The position numbers and the translations under genes are program-made. Positions 1 to 7,870 of a stretch of DNA of 64,000 nt are shown one piece after another. Where the stretch lies: positions 1,364,001 through 1,428,000 of the forward strand of contig NZ_SOAU01000001.1 in NCBI RefSeq assembly GCF_004364865.1. Direction: 5' to 3'. Under the pieces are notes generated by a model. That model was not told the DNA's origin and made no database searches. It saw only the letters and a list, made by a program, of their open reading frames with translations. Each line of letters begins with the position of its first letter. The stretch's first letter is position 1. This DNA comes from Ilumatobacter fluminis (GTDB lineage: Bacteria > Actinomycetota > Acidimicrobiia > Acidimicrobiales > Ilumatobacteraceae).

Positions 1-1
1 T

Positions 2-649
2 GCCCGTCAGTTCTTCACGGGCGGCCTCGCCGCGTTCACAGCGGTGTCGGCCACGTACACGAACCTGGCGAACATCGTCCCGATCCGTCGTGAGGAAGGC
101 ATCCTCAAGCGCTGGCGGAGCACCCCACTGCCGACGTCGGTGTACATCGGCGGGTTCGTCGGTTCGGCGCTCGTGCTGGCCTTCCTCGGTGCGCTGCTCA
201 TGATCGGTGTCGGGGTCGTGTTCTACGACCTGCAGGTCGAGGCCGCCAAGATGCCCGGCGCGATCCTGATGTTCTTCGTCGGGGTGTCGGCGTTCGCCGC
301 GCTCGGCATGGCGGTCGCCGGCATGGTGCCGACGGCGAGCTCCGCCGCCGCCGTCGCGAACGCCACGATCCTGCCGTTGGCCTTCATCTCGAACGTGTTC
401 ATCGTGACCGGCGACGACGCCCCCGGCTGGATGACCACGGTCGGCAACCTGTTCCCGCTCCGGCCGTTCGTCGTGTCGATCCAGGACTCGTTCAACCCGT
501 TCGTCGAGGCACCCGCCATCGACTGGGCGCGGATGGGCTTCGTGGCGCTCTGGGGCCTGGTCGGCCTGGCGCTCGCGATGAAGTTCTTCACCTGGGAACC
601 GAATCCGGGCGGCACCACCACGCGACGCCGTCGCCGCAGCGCCGACTGA
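2..649 (+). CDS. ABC-2 type transporter permease, 3' part
   Basis: The reading frame is open from the first bases of the window, so the gene starts upstream; 215 codons are visible. The protein is an integral membrane subunit of an ABC exporter. The visible part has a cytoplasmic loop with the basic stretch RREEGILKRWRSTPLP, typical of ABC-2 permeases, followed by about five hydrophobic segments and a basic tail (TTTRRRRRSAD). A GTG at 44 is internal, because the same frame continues upstream in permease-like sequence. The ATPase partner would lie outside the window. It converges with the methyltransferase gene on the other strand, one base apart. Substrate unknown. Confidence 0.8.
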   Translation, partial: ARQFFTGGLAAFTAVSATYTNLANIVPIRREEGILKRWRSTPLPTSVYIGGFVGSALVLAFLGALLMIGVGVVFYDLQVEAAKMPGAILMFFVGVSAFAALGMAVAGMVPTASSAAAVANATILPLAFISNVFIVTGDDAPGWMTTVGNLFPLRPFVVSIQDSFNPFVEAPAIDWARMGFVALWGLVGLALAMKFFTWEPNPGGTTTRRRRRSAD

Positions 650-650
650 C

Positions 651-1481
651 TCAGCCGAGCGCGAAGCAGGCCACCGCGGTCGCAGCAGCGGCGTTGAGCG
701 AATCGACCTCGGCCGCCATCTCGATGCGCACCGGGGTCGTCGCCTCCAACACGGCGTCGCTCAGACCGGCCCGCTCCGAACCGATCAGCACGGCCCGCTT
801 GCCCGACGGTCGCACGTCACGCAGATCGATGGCACCCGCTGCCGGGGTCAGTGCGTAGAGCTCGAAGCCGTCGAGCTGATCGAGGGCGCCGAGCAGGTCG
901 CTGGTGCGGGCGTGGGGGAGCGAGAACGCCGTGCCCATCGCGACCCGGAGCGCCCGACGGGCGAGCGGATCGGCGCTGGTGTGGTCGAGCAGGAGGCCGT
1001 CCCAGCCCAGCCCGGCCGCGTTCCGCACGATCGAGCCGACGTTGACCGGGTTGTCGACGCCCTCGACGACCACGAGCCGTTCACAGCGGGCCGCCAGCTC
1101 GGCAGGCGAGGGGCGAGCGGGGCGGTGGAACAGGGTGACGATCGGGTGCGGGATGCCGAGCCCCGTCACCATCGTCTGGACGGCGGCGCCACCGAGATAG
1201 ACCTCGGCGCCGGCGGCGGCGAGATCGTCGGTGATGTCCGGAACCCGAGCAGCGTCGGCGAGGACGGCGAAGGGCCGGCATCCGGCGGCGAACGCACGCT
1301 CGACCACGAGATCGCCCTCGGCCAGGAAGAGGCCGGCCCCGGCGTCGTCACGCTTGTCGGCCCGCGACGCCAGCCCCCGCTCGTTCAGCCGGAACGGCGC
1401 CAACCGAGGATCGTCCGCCTCCTCGACGACGACGAACGGGGTCGGATACGTTTCGTCGGGAGGAGCTCCGGTGTCGTCCAT
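651..1481 (-). CDS. TrmH/SpoU-family RNA 2'-O-methyltransferase
   Basis: A SPOUT-class enzyme of 276 aa that methylates ribose 2'-OH in tRNA or rRNA using SAM. The three SpoU motifs are present: NPVNVGSIVRN (residues about 144-154), LIGSERAGLS (232-241) and VDSLNAAAATAVACF (259-273), the last forming the knotted SAM site. The N-terminal part resembles the substrate-binding extension of TrmH/RlmB relatives, so target identity is not assignable. It lies downstream of menB on the same strand. The ATG sits in the loop of a long inverted repeat (1432-1513), and residues 8-17 are encoded by one repeat arm, so the extreme N-terminus looks acquired. No strong ribosome binding site is visible. Confidence 0.85.
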   Translation of the reverse strand: MDDTGAPPDETYPTPFVVVEEADDPRLAPFRLNERGLASRADKRDDAGAGLFLAEGDLVVERAFAAGCRPFAVLADAARVPDITDDLAAAGAEVYLGGAAVQTMVTGLGIPHPIVTLFHRPARPSPAELAARCERLVVVEGVDNPVNVGSIVRNAAGLGWDGLLLDHTSADPLARRALRVAMGTAFSLPHARTSDLLGALDQLDGFELYALTPAAGAIDLRDVRPSGKRAVLIGSERAGLSDAVLEATTPVRIEMAAEVDSLNAAAATAVACFALG

Positions 1482-1513
1482 GTCAGCGACGAAACGTATC
1501 CGACCCCATTCGT
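1432..1513. repeat. REPIN-like inverted repeat overlapping a start codon
   Basis: Arms 1432-1458 and 1487-1513 are 27-nt inverted repeats with one mismatch, separated by 28 nt. Each arm can also fold alone (ACGAA...TTCGT). The core GGGGTCGGATACG resembles the GGGGTCAGGCACC core of the elements at 18224 and 31511. On the minus strand the element begins 4 nt after the menB stop codon, and the trmH ATG (1481) falls in the loop. Confidence 0.8.
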
Positions 1514-1517
1514 GGGC

Positions 1518-2426
1518 TCAGTAGTAGTAGGGGAAGTCGGACCAGTCGGGGGCGCGCTTCTCGAGGAAGCTGTCGCGGCCCTCGGCGGCTTCGTCGGTGC
1601 CGTAGGCGAGGCGGGTGGTCTCGCCGGCGAAGATCTGCTGGCCGACCAGGCCGTCGTCGACCAGGTTGAAGGCGTACTTCAGCATGCGCTGCGCCGTCGG
1701 ACTCTTCGAGCAGATCTCCCGGGCCCACTCGAGCGCGACGCTCTCGAGTTCGGCGTGCGGCACGACTTCGTTGACACCGCCCATCTGGTGCATCTGTTGT
1801 GCGGTGTACTCGCGTCCGAGGAAGAAGATCTCCCGTGCGAACTTCTGGCCGACGAAGCGGGCGAGGTACGCCGAGCCGAAGCCGCCGTCGAAGCTGGCCA
1901 CGTCGGCGTCGGTCTGCTTGAAGCGGGCGTGCTCCTCGCTGGCGAGCGTGAGGTCGGAGACGACGTGCAGCGAGTGGCCGCCACCGGCCGCCCATCCCGG
2001 CACGACACAGATGACGACCTTGGGCATGAAACGGATGAGGCGTTGGCACTCGAGGATGTGCAGGCGACCGGCACGGGCAGGGTCGATCGTCTCCGACGTC
2101 TCGCCCTCCGCATACTTGTAGCCGTCCTTGCCCCGGATCCGCTGGTCGCCGCCGGAGCAGAAGGCCCATCCGCCGTCTCGCGGTGACGGTCCGTTGCCGG
2201 TGAACAGGACGCAGCCGATGTCGGGTGACATGCGGGCGTGGTCCAGCGCGGTGTAGAGCTCGTCGACGGTGTGGGGCCGGAAGGCGTTGCGGATCTCGGG
2301 TCGGTCGAACGCGATGCGCACCGCACCGACGTCGTTCGCCCGGTGGTAGGTGATGTCGGTGAAGTCGAACCCGGGGACCTCGGTCCACGCCGTCGGGTCG
2401 AAAATCTCGGAGACCTGTGCCGTCAT
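1518..2426 (-). CDS. menB: 1,4-dihydroxy-2-naphthoyl-CoA synthase
   Basis: A crotonase-fold enzyme that closes the second ring of o-succinylbenzoyl-CoA in menaquinone biosynthesis; cytoplasmic hexamer in known family members. At 302 aa it has the usual length for actinobacterial MenB. Seen directly: the oxyanion-hole segment FCSGGDQ (89-95), PGWAAGGGH (143-151), the DADVASFDGG segment (173-182) and the C-terminal DFPYYY, all characteristic of MenB rather than generic enoyl-CoA hydratases. No other men gene is in the window. It sits between a small membrane protein gene (upstream, 27-nt gap) and the TrmH-family gene. Confidence 0.93.
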   Translation of the reverse strand: MTAQVSEIFDPTAWTEVPGFDFTDITYHRANDVGAVRIAFDRPEIRNAFRPHTVDELYTALDHARMSPDIGCVLFTGNGPSPRDGGWAFCSGGDQRIRGKDGYKYAEGETSETIDPARAGRLHILECQRLIRFMPKVVICVVPGWAAGGGHSLHVVSDLTLASEEHARFKQTDADVASFDGGFGSAYLARFVGQKFAREIFFLGREYTAQQMHQMGGVNEVVPHAELESVALEWAREICSKSPTAQRMLKYAFNLVDDGLVGQQIFAGETTRLAYGTDEAAEGRDSFLEKRAPDWSDFPYYY

Positions 2427-2453
2427 GCCCCCATGTTGCCCCGATGGGCGTGG

Positions 2454-2921
2454 TCAGGCAGCAATCCGGCAGGCGACCTCGCCACGAAGTCGGGCACGAA
2501 GCGCCCAGACGAGCAGCACGATCGACACGGCGGCGAGGATCGGTTGGGCGGGAGCGAACCAGTCGAGGGCGCCGGTCGTGCCGAGGGCGAGGAGGACGAC
2601 CTTGTTACAGGTCGGGCAGCCGATTGCGAAGAACGAGATCAAGCCGCCGAGCCCACCCGTCTTGGCCGGGCGGTCGAGTTCGTCGTCGTTCGCCTCGGGC
2701 AACGACGCGTCGTTGCGGACGTAGGTGGCGAACAACAGCCCGGCGAGCACCGAGGTCACGACGAGCACCGGCATCGACCACCACTCGGCTTCGATCTGTC
2801 GACCGAACACCGGATTCGGGATCAGATCGGTCGGCAACCCGATCAGGAGTGCGCTGACCGCTGCGCCGCCCGCCGCGGCCAGCCAGCGGCGTGGCGACCA
2901 GGTGGCGAACACGTGCAGCAC
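2454..2921 (-). CDS. Small integral membrane protein with GCPTCNK motif
   Basis: A hypothetical protein of 155 aa from GTG 2921; GTG 2912 is an alternative. The longer upstream reading frame runs antisense through cofE and is rejected. About four hydrophobic segments are visible. The motif FFAIGCPTCNK carries a CxxC pair at the start of a membrane segment, suggesting a thiol-redox or metal-binding role, but no function can be assigned. It lies head-to-head with cofE (55-nt gap) and upstream of menB on the same strand, so it may share a transcript with menB. Confidence 0.65.
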   Translation of the reverse strand: MLHVFATWSPRRWLAAAGGAAVSALLIGLPTDLIPNPVFGRQIEAEWWSMPVLVVTSVLAGLLFATYVRNDASLPEANDDELDRPAKTGGLGGLISFFAIGCPTCNKVVLLALGTTGALDWFAPAQPILAAVSIVLLVWALRARLRGEVACRIAA

Positions 2922-2976
2922 GGCGTCAGGGTACCGAGACGGGCGCTCGGCGACGGCGGCGGCTACGGTGCCGCCC

Positions 2977-3714
2977 GTGTCCGGAGTGTCGATCCTTCCC
3001 GTCGTCGGTCTGCCCGAGATCGAAGCCGGCGCCGACCTGGCGGCGATGATCGCGGCCCTCGAGCCGCTGGCCGACGGCGACGTGGTCGTCATCACCTCCA
3101 AGATCGTGTCGAAGGCGGAGGGGTGTGCGACCGAGCTCGACGGGGTCATCCCGTCGACGTTCGCCGTCGAGTGGGGCGAGCGATGGGAGAAGGACCCCCG
3201 GGTGGTCGAAGTCGTGTTGAGGGAGTCGAACCGCATCGTCCGCCAGATCGGACCGGTCCTGATCACCGAGACCAAGCACGGGTTCGTGTGCGCCAACTCG
3301 GGTGTCGACCAGTCGTCGAGCGGTGCCCACGACCGGATCCTGACCCTGCCGGTCGATCCCGATGCGTCGGCGCGCCGGGCTCGCGACCGCTTCGCCGAAC
3401 TTGGTGTGCGCGTCGCCGTCGTCGTCACCGACACCTTCGGCCGACCGTGGCGCGAAGGCCAGACCGACATCGCGATCGGCGTCGCCGGCATCAACCCGCT
3501 CCGGTCGTACATCGGCGAGGTCGATCCCCACGGTCACGAGTTCCGCGTGCAGGAGATCTGCGTCGCCGACGAGCTGGCGGCCGCCGGCGAACTGGTCAAG
3601 GGCAACACCAGTCGCGTGCCCGTCGCCGTCATCCGCGGCTTCGAGTTCGAGTTCGACGACGAGGCCACGATGGCCCCCGTCATCCGTGACTCCAGTCGCG
3701 ACCTCTTCCGCTGA
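2977..3714 (+). CDS. cofE: Coenzyme F420-0:L-glutamate ligase, single domain
   Basis: Catalyses GTP-dependent addition of L-glutamate to F420-0, the last steps of coenzyme F420 synthesis. The 245-aa protein has family segments SKIVSKAEG (41-49), HGFVCANSGVDQSS (101-114) and TDTFGRPWREGQTDIAIG (151-168). GTG 2977 is chosen because a TACGGT -10-like element ends 7 nt upstream; GTG 2986 is an alternative. It matches the archaeal-type single-domain CofE and lacks the C-terminal nitroreductase-like domain of mycobacterial FbiB. No other F420 genes are nearby. A hairpin at 3753-3778 follows. Confidence 0.9.
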   Translation: MSGVSILPVVGLPEIEAGADLAAMIAALEPLADGDVVVITSKIVSKAEGCATELDGVIPSTFAVEWGERWEKDPRVVEVVLRESNRIVRQIGPVLITETKHGFVCANSGVDQSSSGAHDRILTLPVDPDASARRARDRFAELGVRVAVVVTDTFGRPWREGQTDIAIGVAGINPLRSYIGEVDPHGHEFRVQEICVADELAAAGELVKGNTSRVPVAVIRGFEFEFDDEATMAPVIRDSSRDLFR

Positions 3715-3752
3715 CGCCGCGGTCACCGGGGGCCGGGCCACCTTCACGTCGC

Positions 3753-3778
3753 GCTCAGTTCCCTCTGCGGAACTGAGC
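3753..3778 (+). terminator. Hairpin after cofE
   Basis: A perfect 10-bp stem (GCTCAGTTCC / GGAACTGAGC) with a 6-nt loop, 38 nt after the cofE stop codon. There is no T-run, so it may be a weak terminator, an mRNA-stability hairpin or an operator for the next gene. Confidence 0.45.
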
Positions 3779-3783
3779 ACGAC

Positions 3784-4605
3784 ATGAACGAGGAGGTAGC
3801 GTCGGCGCGCATGGGCGCCCATGGCATGCACGTTCACCCCTCCGACGACGTCACGATCGACTACTACGCGGCGGGGGAGGGGCCGGCGGTCGTGCTGGTG
3901 CACGGCATCACCGAGAGCCGCCGAACCTGGGATCCGCTGTTCCCGATGTTCCTCCAGGCCGGCTACCGGGTCATCCTGATCGACCTCCGGGGTCACGGCG
4001 ATTCGTCGAAGGTGGCGCCGTACGACCTCGCCACGATGGCCGGCGACGTCGGCGCCGTGCTCGCTGCCGAGGGGCTCGACGACGCCCTGCTCGTCGGGCA
4101 CTCGCTCGGCGGTGCCGTCGTGTCGGCCTACGCCGCCGGCGGGCCGTGTCGGGGTGTCGTCAACGTCGACCAGCCGCTGCTGCTGTCTGGCTTCAAGGCG
4201 ATGCTCGCCGATCTCGAACCGGCGTTGAAGGGATCACCGGAGGAGTTCGACGGTGCGATCTCCGCGATCTTCGACGGGATGGCCGGCCCGCTCGCCGGCC
4301 ATGAACGCCAGCGGGTCGACACGCTCCGCGGCGGCGACCAGGACGTCGTGCTCGGCGTGTGGGACCTCGTGTTCACCGCCAGCGCCGACGAGCTCGACGC
4401 GGTCGTCGACGGCGTGGTCGGCTCGATCTCGGCGCCGTACCTGTCGCTGCACGGCATCGACCCCGGCCCCGAGTACGCCGAGTGGCTGACGAGCAAGCTG
4501 CCGTCCGCGACTGTCGAGGTCTGGGCCGACCAGGGCCACTACCCGCACCTCATCGAGCCGCAGCGGTTCGTTGAGCGAGTGCGAGCGTTCGACCCGGCCG
4601 TCTGA
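3784..4605 (+). CDS. Alpha/beta-hydrolase fold protein
   Basis: A 273-aa cytoplasmic hydrolase of unknown substrate. Seen directly: an oxyanion-hole type HGITESR (40-46), the DLRGHGDSS turn (67-75), the nucleophile elbow GHSLGG (Ser about 107) and a C-terminal catalytic-His candidate in DQGHYPH. A lid-like helical region lies between about residues 120 and 200. ATG 3784 has no good ribosome binding site; ATG 3811 lies 14 nt after AGGAGG (3791-3796) and is a plausible alternative. It converges with the next gene on the other strand. Confidence 0.8.
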   Translation: MNEEVASARMGAHGMHVHPSDDVTIDYYAAGEGPAVVLVHGITESRRTWDPLFPMFLQAGYRVILIDLRGHGDSSKVAPYDLATMAGDVGAVLAAEGLDDALLVGHSLGGAVVSAYAAGGPCRGVVNVDQPLLLSGFKAMLADLEPALKGSPEEFDGAISAIFDGMAGPLAGHERQRVDTLRGGDQDVVLGVWDLVFTASADELDAVVDGVVGSISAPYLSLHGIDPGPEYAEWLTSKLPSATVEVWADQGHYPHLIEPQRFVERVRAFDPAV

Positions 4606-4621
4606 CGAGGAGACCCTCCGC

Positions 4622-5200
4622 TCAGAAGAGGGGGTCGGGGCGGCCGATCGAGGTGGTGACGGTCTGCCAGGCGAGATCGATCTGGGCCGAGGTCAGGCGA
4701 TCGGGTTGGCCGCCGGCCCATTCGGTGAGGCGGCGGCCGTCGACGGCGGTGACACCGGGCATCACCTCGACCCAGGCCGGGCTGCCGTCGACCGGCGGTG
4801 CCCAATGGATCTCGAGCAGACGGTCGCTCTCCATCGCACAACGACGGAGTGCGTCGTCGAGTGGCCCGCGCACGATCGCAGCACGGGCGATCTCGGTCGC
4901 CTCCGGCGGTACGTCGAGCGGTTCGGGAAGCGGCGACAGCGACGTGCGCACCGCGAAGATGCCCGCCGGCCCGATCAACACGTGCTCGGCGCTGCCGAGC
5001 TTGTCCTCGGCGATCTCGTAGACGACGCGCCACGGTGGCGCCGGGAGGTCGCGGAGGGCGGCGCCGGTCAGGCGCCCGGTCGGTGGCGCGACCTCGTCAC
5101 GAGCGTTCGGTGCGTCCTTGAATGACTTCTTCGCCCACATCAACCCGACCGGCACGACGACGGCCAGGATGACGACGGGGATGATGATGCCGAGTCCCAT
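4622..5200 (-). CDS. Membrane-anchored hypothetical protein, NERD-like segment
   Basis: A 192-aa protein. One N-terminal membrane segment (residues about 3-23, IIIPVVILAVVVPVGLMW) precedes a soluble domain. The phrase HVLIGPAGIFAVRTS is reminiscent of the nuclease-related (NERD) fold, where similar text precedes the catalytic acidic/Lys residues, but those residues are not evident. It is therefore at most a degenerate relative. No partner gene is obvious. Function unknown. Confidence 0.6.
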   Translation of the reverse strand: MGLGIIIPVVILAVVVPVGLMWAKKSFKDAPNARDEVAPPTGRLTGAALRDLPAPPWRVVYEIAEDKLGSAEHVLIGPAGIFAVRTSLSPLPEPLDVPPEATEIARAAIVRGPLDDALRRCAMESDRLLEIHWAPPVDGSPAWVEVMPGVTAVDGRRLTEWAGGQPDRLTSAQIDLAWQTVTTSIGRPDPLF

Positions 5201-5271
5201 GCACCGACGAGTTTCGCACGCTCGGCGGTCACCGTCGGTGACCTGGCGACGCCGTGGGATCTCGTCGCGAC

Positions 5272-5691
5272 CTACTCCTCGATGAGGGGATCGACCTCGA
5301 TCAGGGTTTGCATGTTGTGCTGTGTCAGGTGGTCGTCGACCAGGCAGTTGAGTCGGTAGATGCCCACCTGGCCCAGGAAGGCGGTGACCTCGAGGGTGTC
5401 GCCGGGGGCGACGGCAGGTGCGACGCCGGCGACGTCGCCGTCGGGGGCCTGGACCTGGAGGTCGTGGTTCAGGTTGCCGGTGTTCTCGACGATGAACGTG
5501 ACCTCGTCGCCGACCCGGAAGTCGGGGACCTCGTCGACTGCGACGAACTTGTACTCGTCGCCGGAGTCGTCGACTTTCAATTCCACGTCGTACGACCGCT
5601 CCACGTCGGGGCCTTCATCGCCCCCGCACGCCGACAGCAGGGCGATCGGAGCGATCGCCAACACGGACAGGCCTCGTCGCAGCACGTTCAC
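5272..5691 (-). CDS. Lipoprotein with cupredoxin-like domain
   Basis: A 139-aa exported lipoprotein: signal peptide with lipobox LLSAC (Cys about 22), then a beta-rich domain of about 110 aa. Candidate copper ligands follow the cupredoxin order: His in GNLNHDLQV, then Cys, His and Met in NCLVDDHLTQHNM. This suggests a type-1 copper or related electron-transfer protein on the outer face of the membrane. No oxidase genes are adjacent, and a metal-free role is possible. GTG start; the ribosome binding site is weak. Confidence 0.7.
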   Translation of the reverse strand: MNVLRRGLSVLAIAPIALLSACGGDEGPDVERSYDVELKVDDSGDEYKFVAVDEVPDFRVGDEVTFIVENTGNLNHDLQVQAPDGDVAGVAPAVAPGDTLEVTAFLGQVGIYRLNCLVDDHLTQHNMQTLIEVDPLIEE

Positions 5692-5739
5692 ATCTGGGAG
5701 GTCGTCCCGAGACCGGAGCGAGTTCCCGACCGCGGACGA

Positions 5740-5822
5740 GTCGGTTCATGTCAGACATCAACCGACCGGGCAGGTTTTGGACACCCCTTGCCGGTGTCGA
5801 TTGATGGCTGACATGAACCGAC
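5740..5822. repeat. REPIN-like inverted repeat
   Basis: Arms 5740-5766 and 5796-5822 are 27-nt inverted repeats with two mismatches and a 29-nt spacer. Each arm folds alone (GTCGGTT...AACCGAC in the left arm). The spacer contains a further GACACC/GGTGTC hairpin (5780-5798). It fills most of the gap between two divergent genes. The sequence differs from the GGGGTC-core elements, but the geometry is the same. Confidence 0.75.
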
Positions 5823-5843
5823 CACCCGTAGCCTGTCTCGCCT

Positions 5844-6398
5844 ATGCGTCTCGGGATCGATCTGGATGGTGTGGTGGCCGACTTCAACGCGGGGTGGATC
5901 AAGCTGCACCGCGACGAGTTCGGCAGCGATCTGCATCCGGAGATGGTCACCACCTGGGACGGGCTGCACCAGCTCGGCGGCTTCGCCGACATGAACGCCT
6001 TCTGGGCGTGGGCCCGCGGCAACGACGACCGGCCGTCGATCTTCCGCCATCTCGAGGTCTATCCCGATGCCCTCGACACCCTGCACCGCCTCGACCGAGC
6101 GGGCCACGACATCGTGATCGTCACCACGAAGCCGGTCTGGGCCCGACAGGACACCCTGCGCTGGCTCGCCGACAACGAGCTGCCGACGAGTGAGGTGCAC
6201 ATGACGTTCACCAAGCACGAGGTGGCGTGCGACGTCTACCTCGACGACAGCCCCGAGGTCGTCCCGAGCCTGGTGCGCCACCGACCGGAAGCCACGGTGT
6301 GCCGCTTCATCCGACCCTGGAACCACCCCGTCGAGGGGGCGACCGACGTCACCTCATGGGCTGATTTCCACCAGGTCGTTACCGAGCGTTCATCGTGA
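5844..6398 (+). CDS. HAD-family 5'-nucleotidase-like phosphatase
   Basis: A 184-aa haloacid dehalogenase-fold phosphatase resembling 5'(3')-deoxyribonucleotidases (NT5C). The catalytic motif DLDGVVADF (residues 6-14) has the nucleophile Asp and the acid/base Asp two residues on. Motif II is IVTTKP (about 92-97) and the Mg-binding acids are in YLDDSPEV (about 132-139). TAGCCT (5829-5834) ends 9 nt before the ATG, suggesting a leaderless start. It is paired functionally or by duplication with the HAD gene at 10298, on the far side of the phosphonate-type transporter. Confidence 0.8.
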   Translation: MRLGIDLDGVVADFNAGWIKLHRDEFGSDLHPEMVTTWDGLHQLGGFADMNAFWAWARGNDDRPSIFRHLEVYPDALDTLHRLDRAGHDIVIVTTKPVWARQDTLRWLADNELPTSEVHMTFTKHEVACDVYLDDSPEVVPSLVRHRPEATVCRFIRPWNHPVEGATDVTSWADFHQVVTERSS

Positions 6399-6435
6399 AT
6401 TCGGCGACGTGACAAGGCAAACCCCGTCGCGCGAC

Positions 6436-6522
6436 TAGATTGTGCCGCGTCCCCTGAGCCCCCGATATCGGGCGTGCGGACGCGGGACACACGCAGCTGA
6501 ACAAACCCAAAGGGAGAACACT
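6436..6522 (+). promoter_or_regulatory. phnD promoter and leader
   Basis: TAGATT at 6436-6441 is a -10 candidate. The leader of about 75 nt contains a perfect 12-bp palindrome CCCGATATCGGG (6461-6472), which could be an operator or hairpin. The ribosome binding site AGGGAGA (6511-6517) sits just before ATG 6523. No known riboswitch consensus is recognised. Confidence 0.45.
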
Positions 6523-7707
6523 ATGAAGCGACGCTCGCTTGTCGCCGTGCTCGCTGCCGGTTCGCTCGTCCTCGCCGCCTGCGGCGACGACGACGATGCC
6601 GCCGACGAGCCGTCCGAGGACACCACCGCGGACACCGAGGCCGAAGAAGAGCCGGCCGAAGAGACCACCGAGACGACCATGGCCGAAGAGGACATGGACG
6701 ACATGGAGGAAGAGCCGACCGAGACCACCATGGCCGAGGACGACATGGACGAGTCGACCGAGACCACGATGGCCGAAGGCGACGACATGGAGACGCCCGA
6801 GGGCTGGCCCGAGTCGATCGTCCTGACGCTCACGCCGTCGCAGGAGGCCGGTGGCCTCGTCGAGACCGCTGAGCCGCTCGCCGTCGCCCTCGAAGAGGCG
6901 CTCGGCATCGACGTCGAGGCGATCGTGCCGTCCGATTACGCGGGCGTCATCGTCGCCCTCCAGTCGGGTCAGGCTCAGATCGCCGGTGGCCTCGGCCCCG
7001 CACAAATGGTCCAGGCCGCCGACACCGCCGGTGCCGACCTGATCCTGCAGGCCGTCCGCTTCGGCGACTCGCAGTACGTCACCCAGTGGTTCACCAACGA
7101 CCCCGACACGTACTGCGCGACCGACGTCGTCCAGATCACCGACGAAGAAGACGGCACGATCATGTCGTTCTGCAACGGTGTCGACGAGGCCGAGGGCCCG
7201 TCCGACGGCCCGATCGGCAGCGACCAGCTCCCGAACGTCGCCGGTCAGACGATCTCGTTCGTCGATCAGGGCTCGACCTCGGGCTACCTGATCCCGTCGC
7301 TGGCGCTCATCGAGGCCGGTGTCGACCCGCTCGACGACATCACGTCGCTGTTCGCCGGCGGTCACGACTCGTCGGTCCAGGCCGTGTACGACGGTGACGC
7401 CGCTGTCGGCGTGTCGTTCAACGATGCCCGTGGCCAGCTCGTCGAGACCGTGCCCGACGTCGGCGAGAAGGTCGTCGTCTTCGGTTGGTCGGCTCCGATC
7501 CCGAACGACGGTTTCGCCGTCGCCGGCGATCTGCCCGACGACCTGAAGACCGCCATCACCGACGCCCTCGTCGCCTACTCCTCGAGCGAGGACGGCGCCG
7601 TGGTCATGGACGAGCTGTACGAGATCGACGGTCTCGTCCCGGTCCCCGAGGGCTCGTACGACATCATCCGCGACCTCGAGACCGAGCTGAGCGACCTGCT
7701 CGGCTGA
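6523..7707 (+). CDS. phnD: Phosphonate/phosphite-type ABC transporter substrate-binding lipoprotein
   Basis: A 394-aa exported lipoprotein. Signal peptide with lipobox LAAC (Cys about 20); a very acidic linker of about 70 residues with three repeats related to TETTMAEEDMDD; then a PhnD-like periplasmic-binding fold from about residue 95. It would deliver a phosphonate, phosphite or other phosphorus oxyanion to PhnCE. The start is supported by AGGGAGA. It is followed by a strong hairpin and a possible second promoter before phnC, an arrangement expected when the binding protein is made in excess. The exact ligand cannot be told. Confidence 0.85.
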   Translation: MKRRSLVAVLAAGSLVLAACGDDDDAADEPSEDTTADTEAEEEPAEETTETTMAEEDMDDMEEEPTETTMAEDDMDESTETTMAEGDDMETPEGWPESIVLTLTPSQEAGGLVETAEPLAVALEEALGIDVEAIVPSDYAGVIVALQSGQAQIAGGLGPAQMVQAADTAGADLILQAVRFGDSQYVTQWFTNDPDTYCATDVVQITDEEDGTIMSFCNGVDEAEGPSDGPIGSDQLPNVAGQTISFVDQGSTSGYLIPSLALIEAGVDPLDDITSLFAGGHDSSVQAVYDGDAAVGVSFNDARGQLVETVPDVGEKVVVFGWSAPIPNDGFAVAGDLPDDLKTAITDALVAYSSSEDGAVVMDELYEIDGLVPVPEGSYDIIRDLETELSDLLG

Positions 7708-7734
7708 TCGCCCTCGAGACGCATTGTCACGGTT

Positions 7735-7765
7735 CGGGCCCCGTCCACACAGTGGGCGGGGCCCG
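7735..7765 (+). terminator. Strong intercistronic hairpin between phnD and phnC
   Basis: A 14-bp GC-rich stem (arms 7735-7748 and 7752-7765, one G-T pair) with the 3-nt loop ACA. It starts 27 nt after the phnD stop codon. There is no T-run, so attenuation or 3'-end protection of phnD mRNA is as likely as full termination. Confidence 0.6.
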
Positions 7766-7807
7766 TCCGCGTTCGGCGCACCATTCGGTCCCCGCTGCGC
7801 CGACCGC

Positions 7808-7870
7808 TACTGTCCAGGGGACCATGACGGGCCGTCGACCCGACGTCGACCGACCACCTGAGGAAACCCG
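7808..7870 (+). promoter_or_regulatory. Possible internal promoter for phnC
   Basis: TACTGT (7808-7813) is a -10 candidate about 50 nt before phnC, downstream of the intercistronic hairpin. A GAGGAAA ribosome binding site precedes ATG 7871. Confidence 0.4.

Noticed and set aside
912-2186. Long plus-strand reading frame of 424 codons
   Set aside because: It is antisense to trmH and menB, both of which have clear family motifs; it is a high-GC shadow frame.
2922-3512. N-terminal extension of the small membrane protein
   Set aside because: It runs antisense to cofE and has no membrane or family features.
6442-6522. Riboswitch upstream of phnD
   Set aside because: The leader is short and shows only one palindrome; no known aptamer consensus is recognisable.
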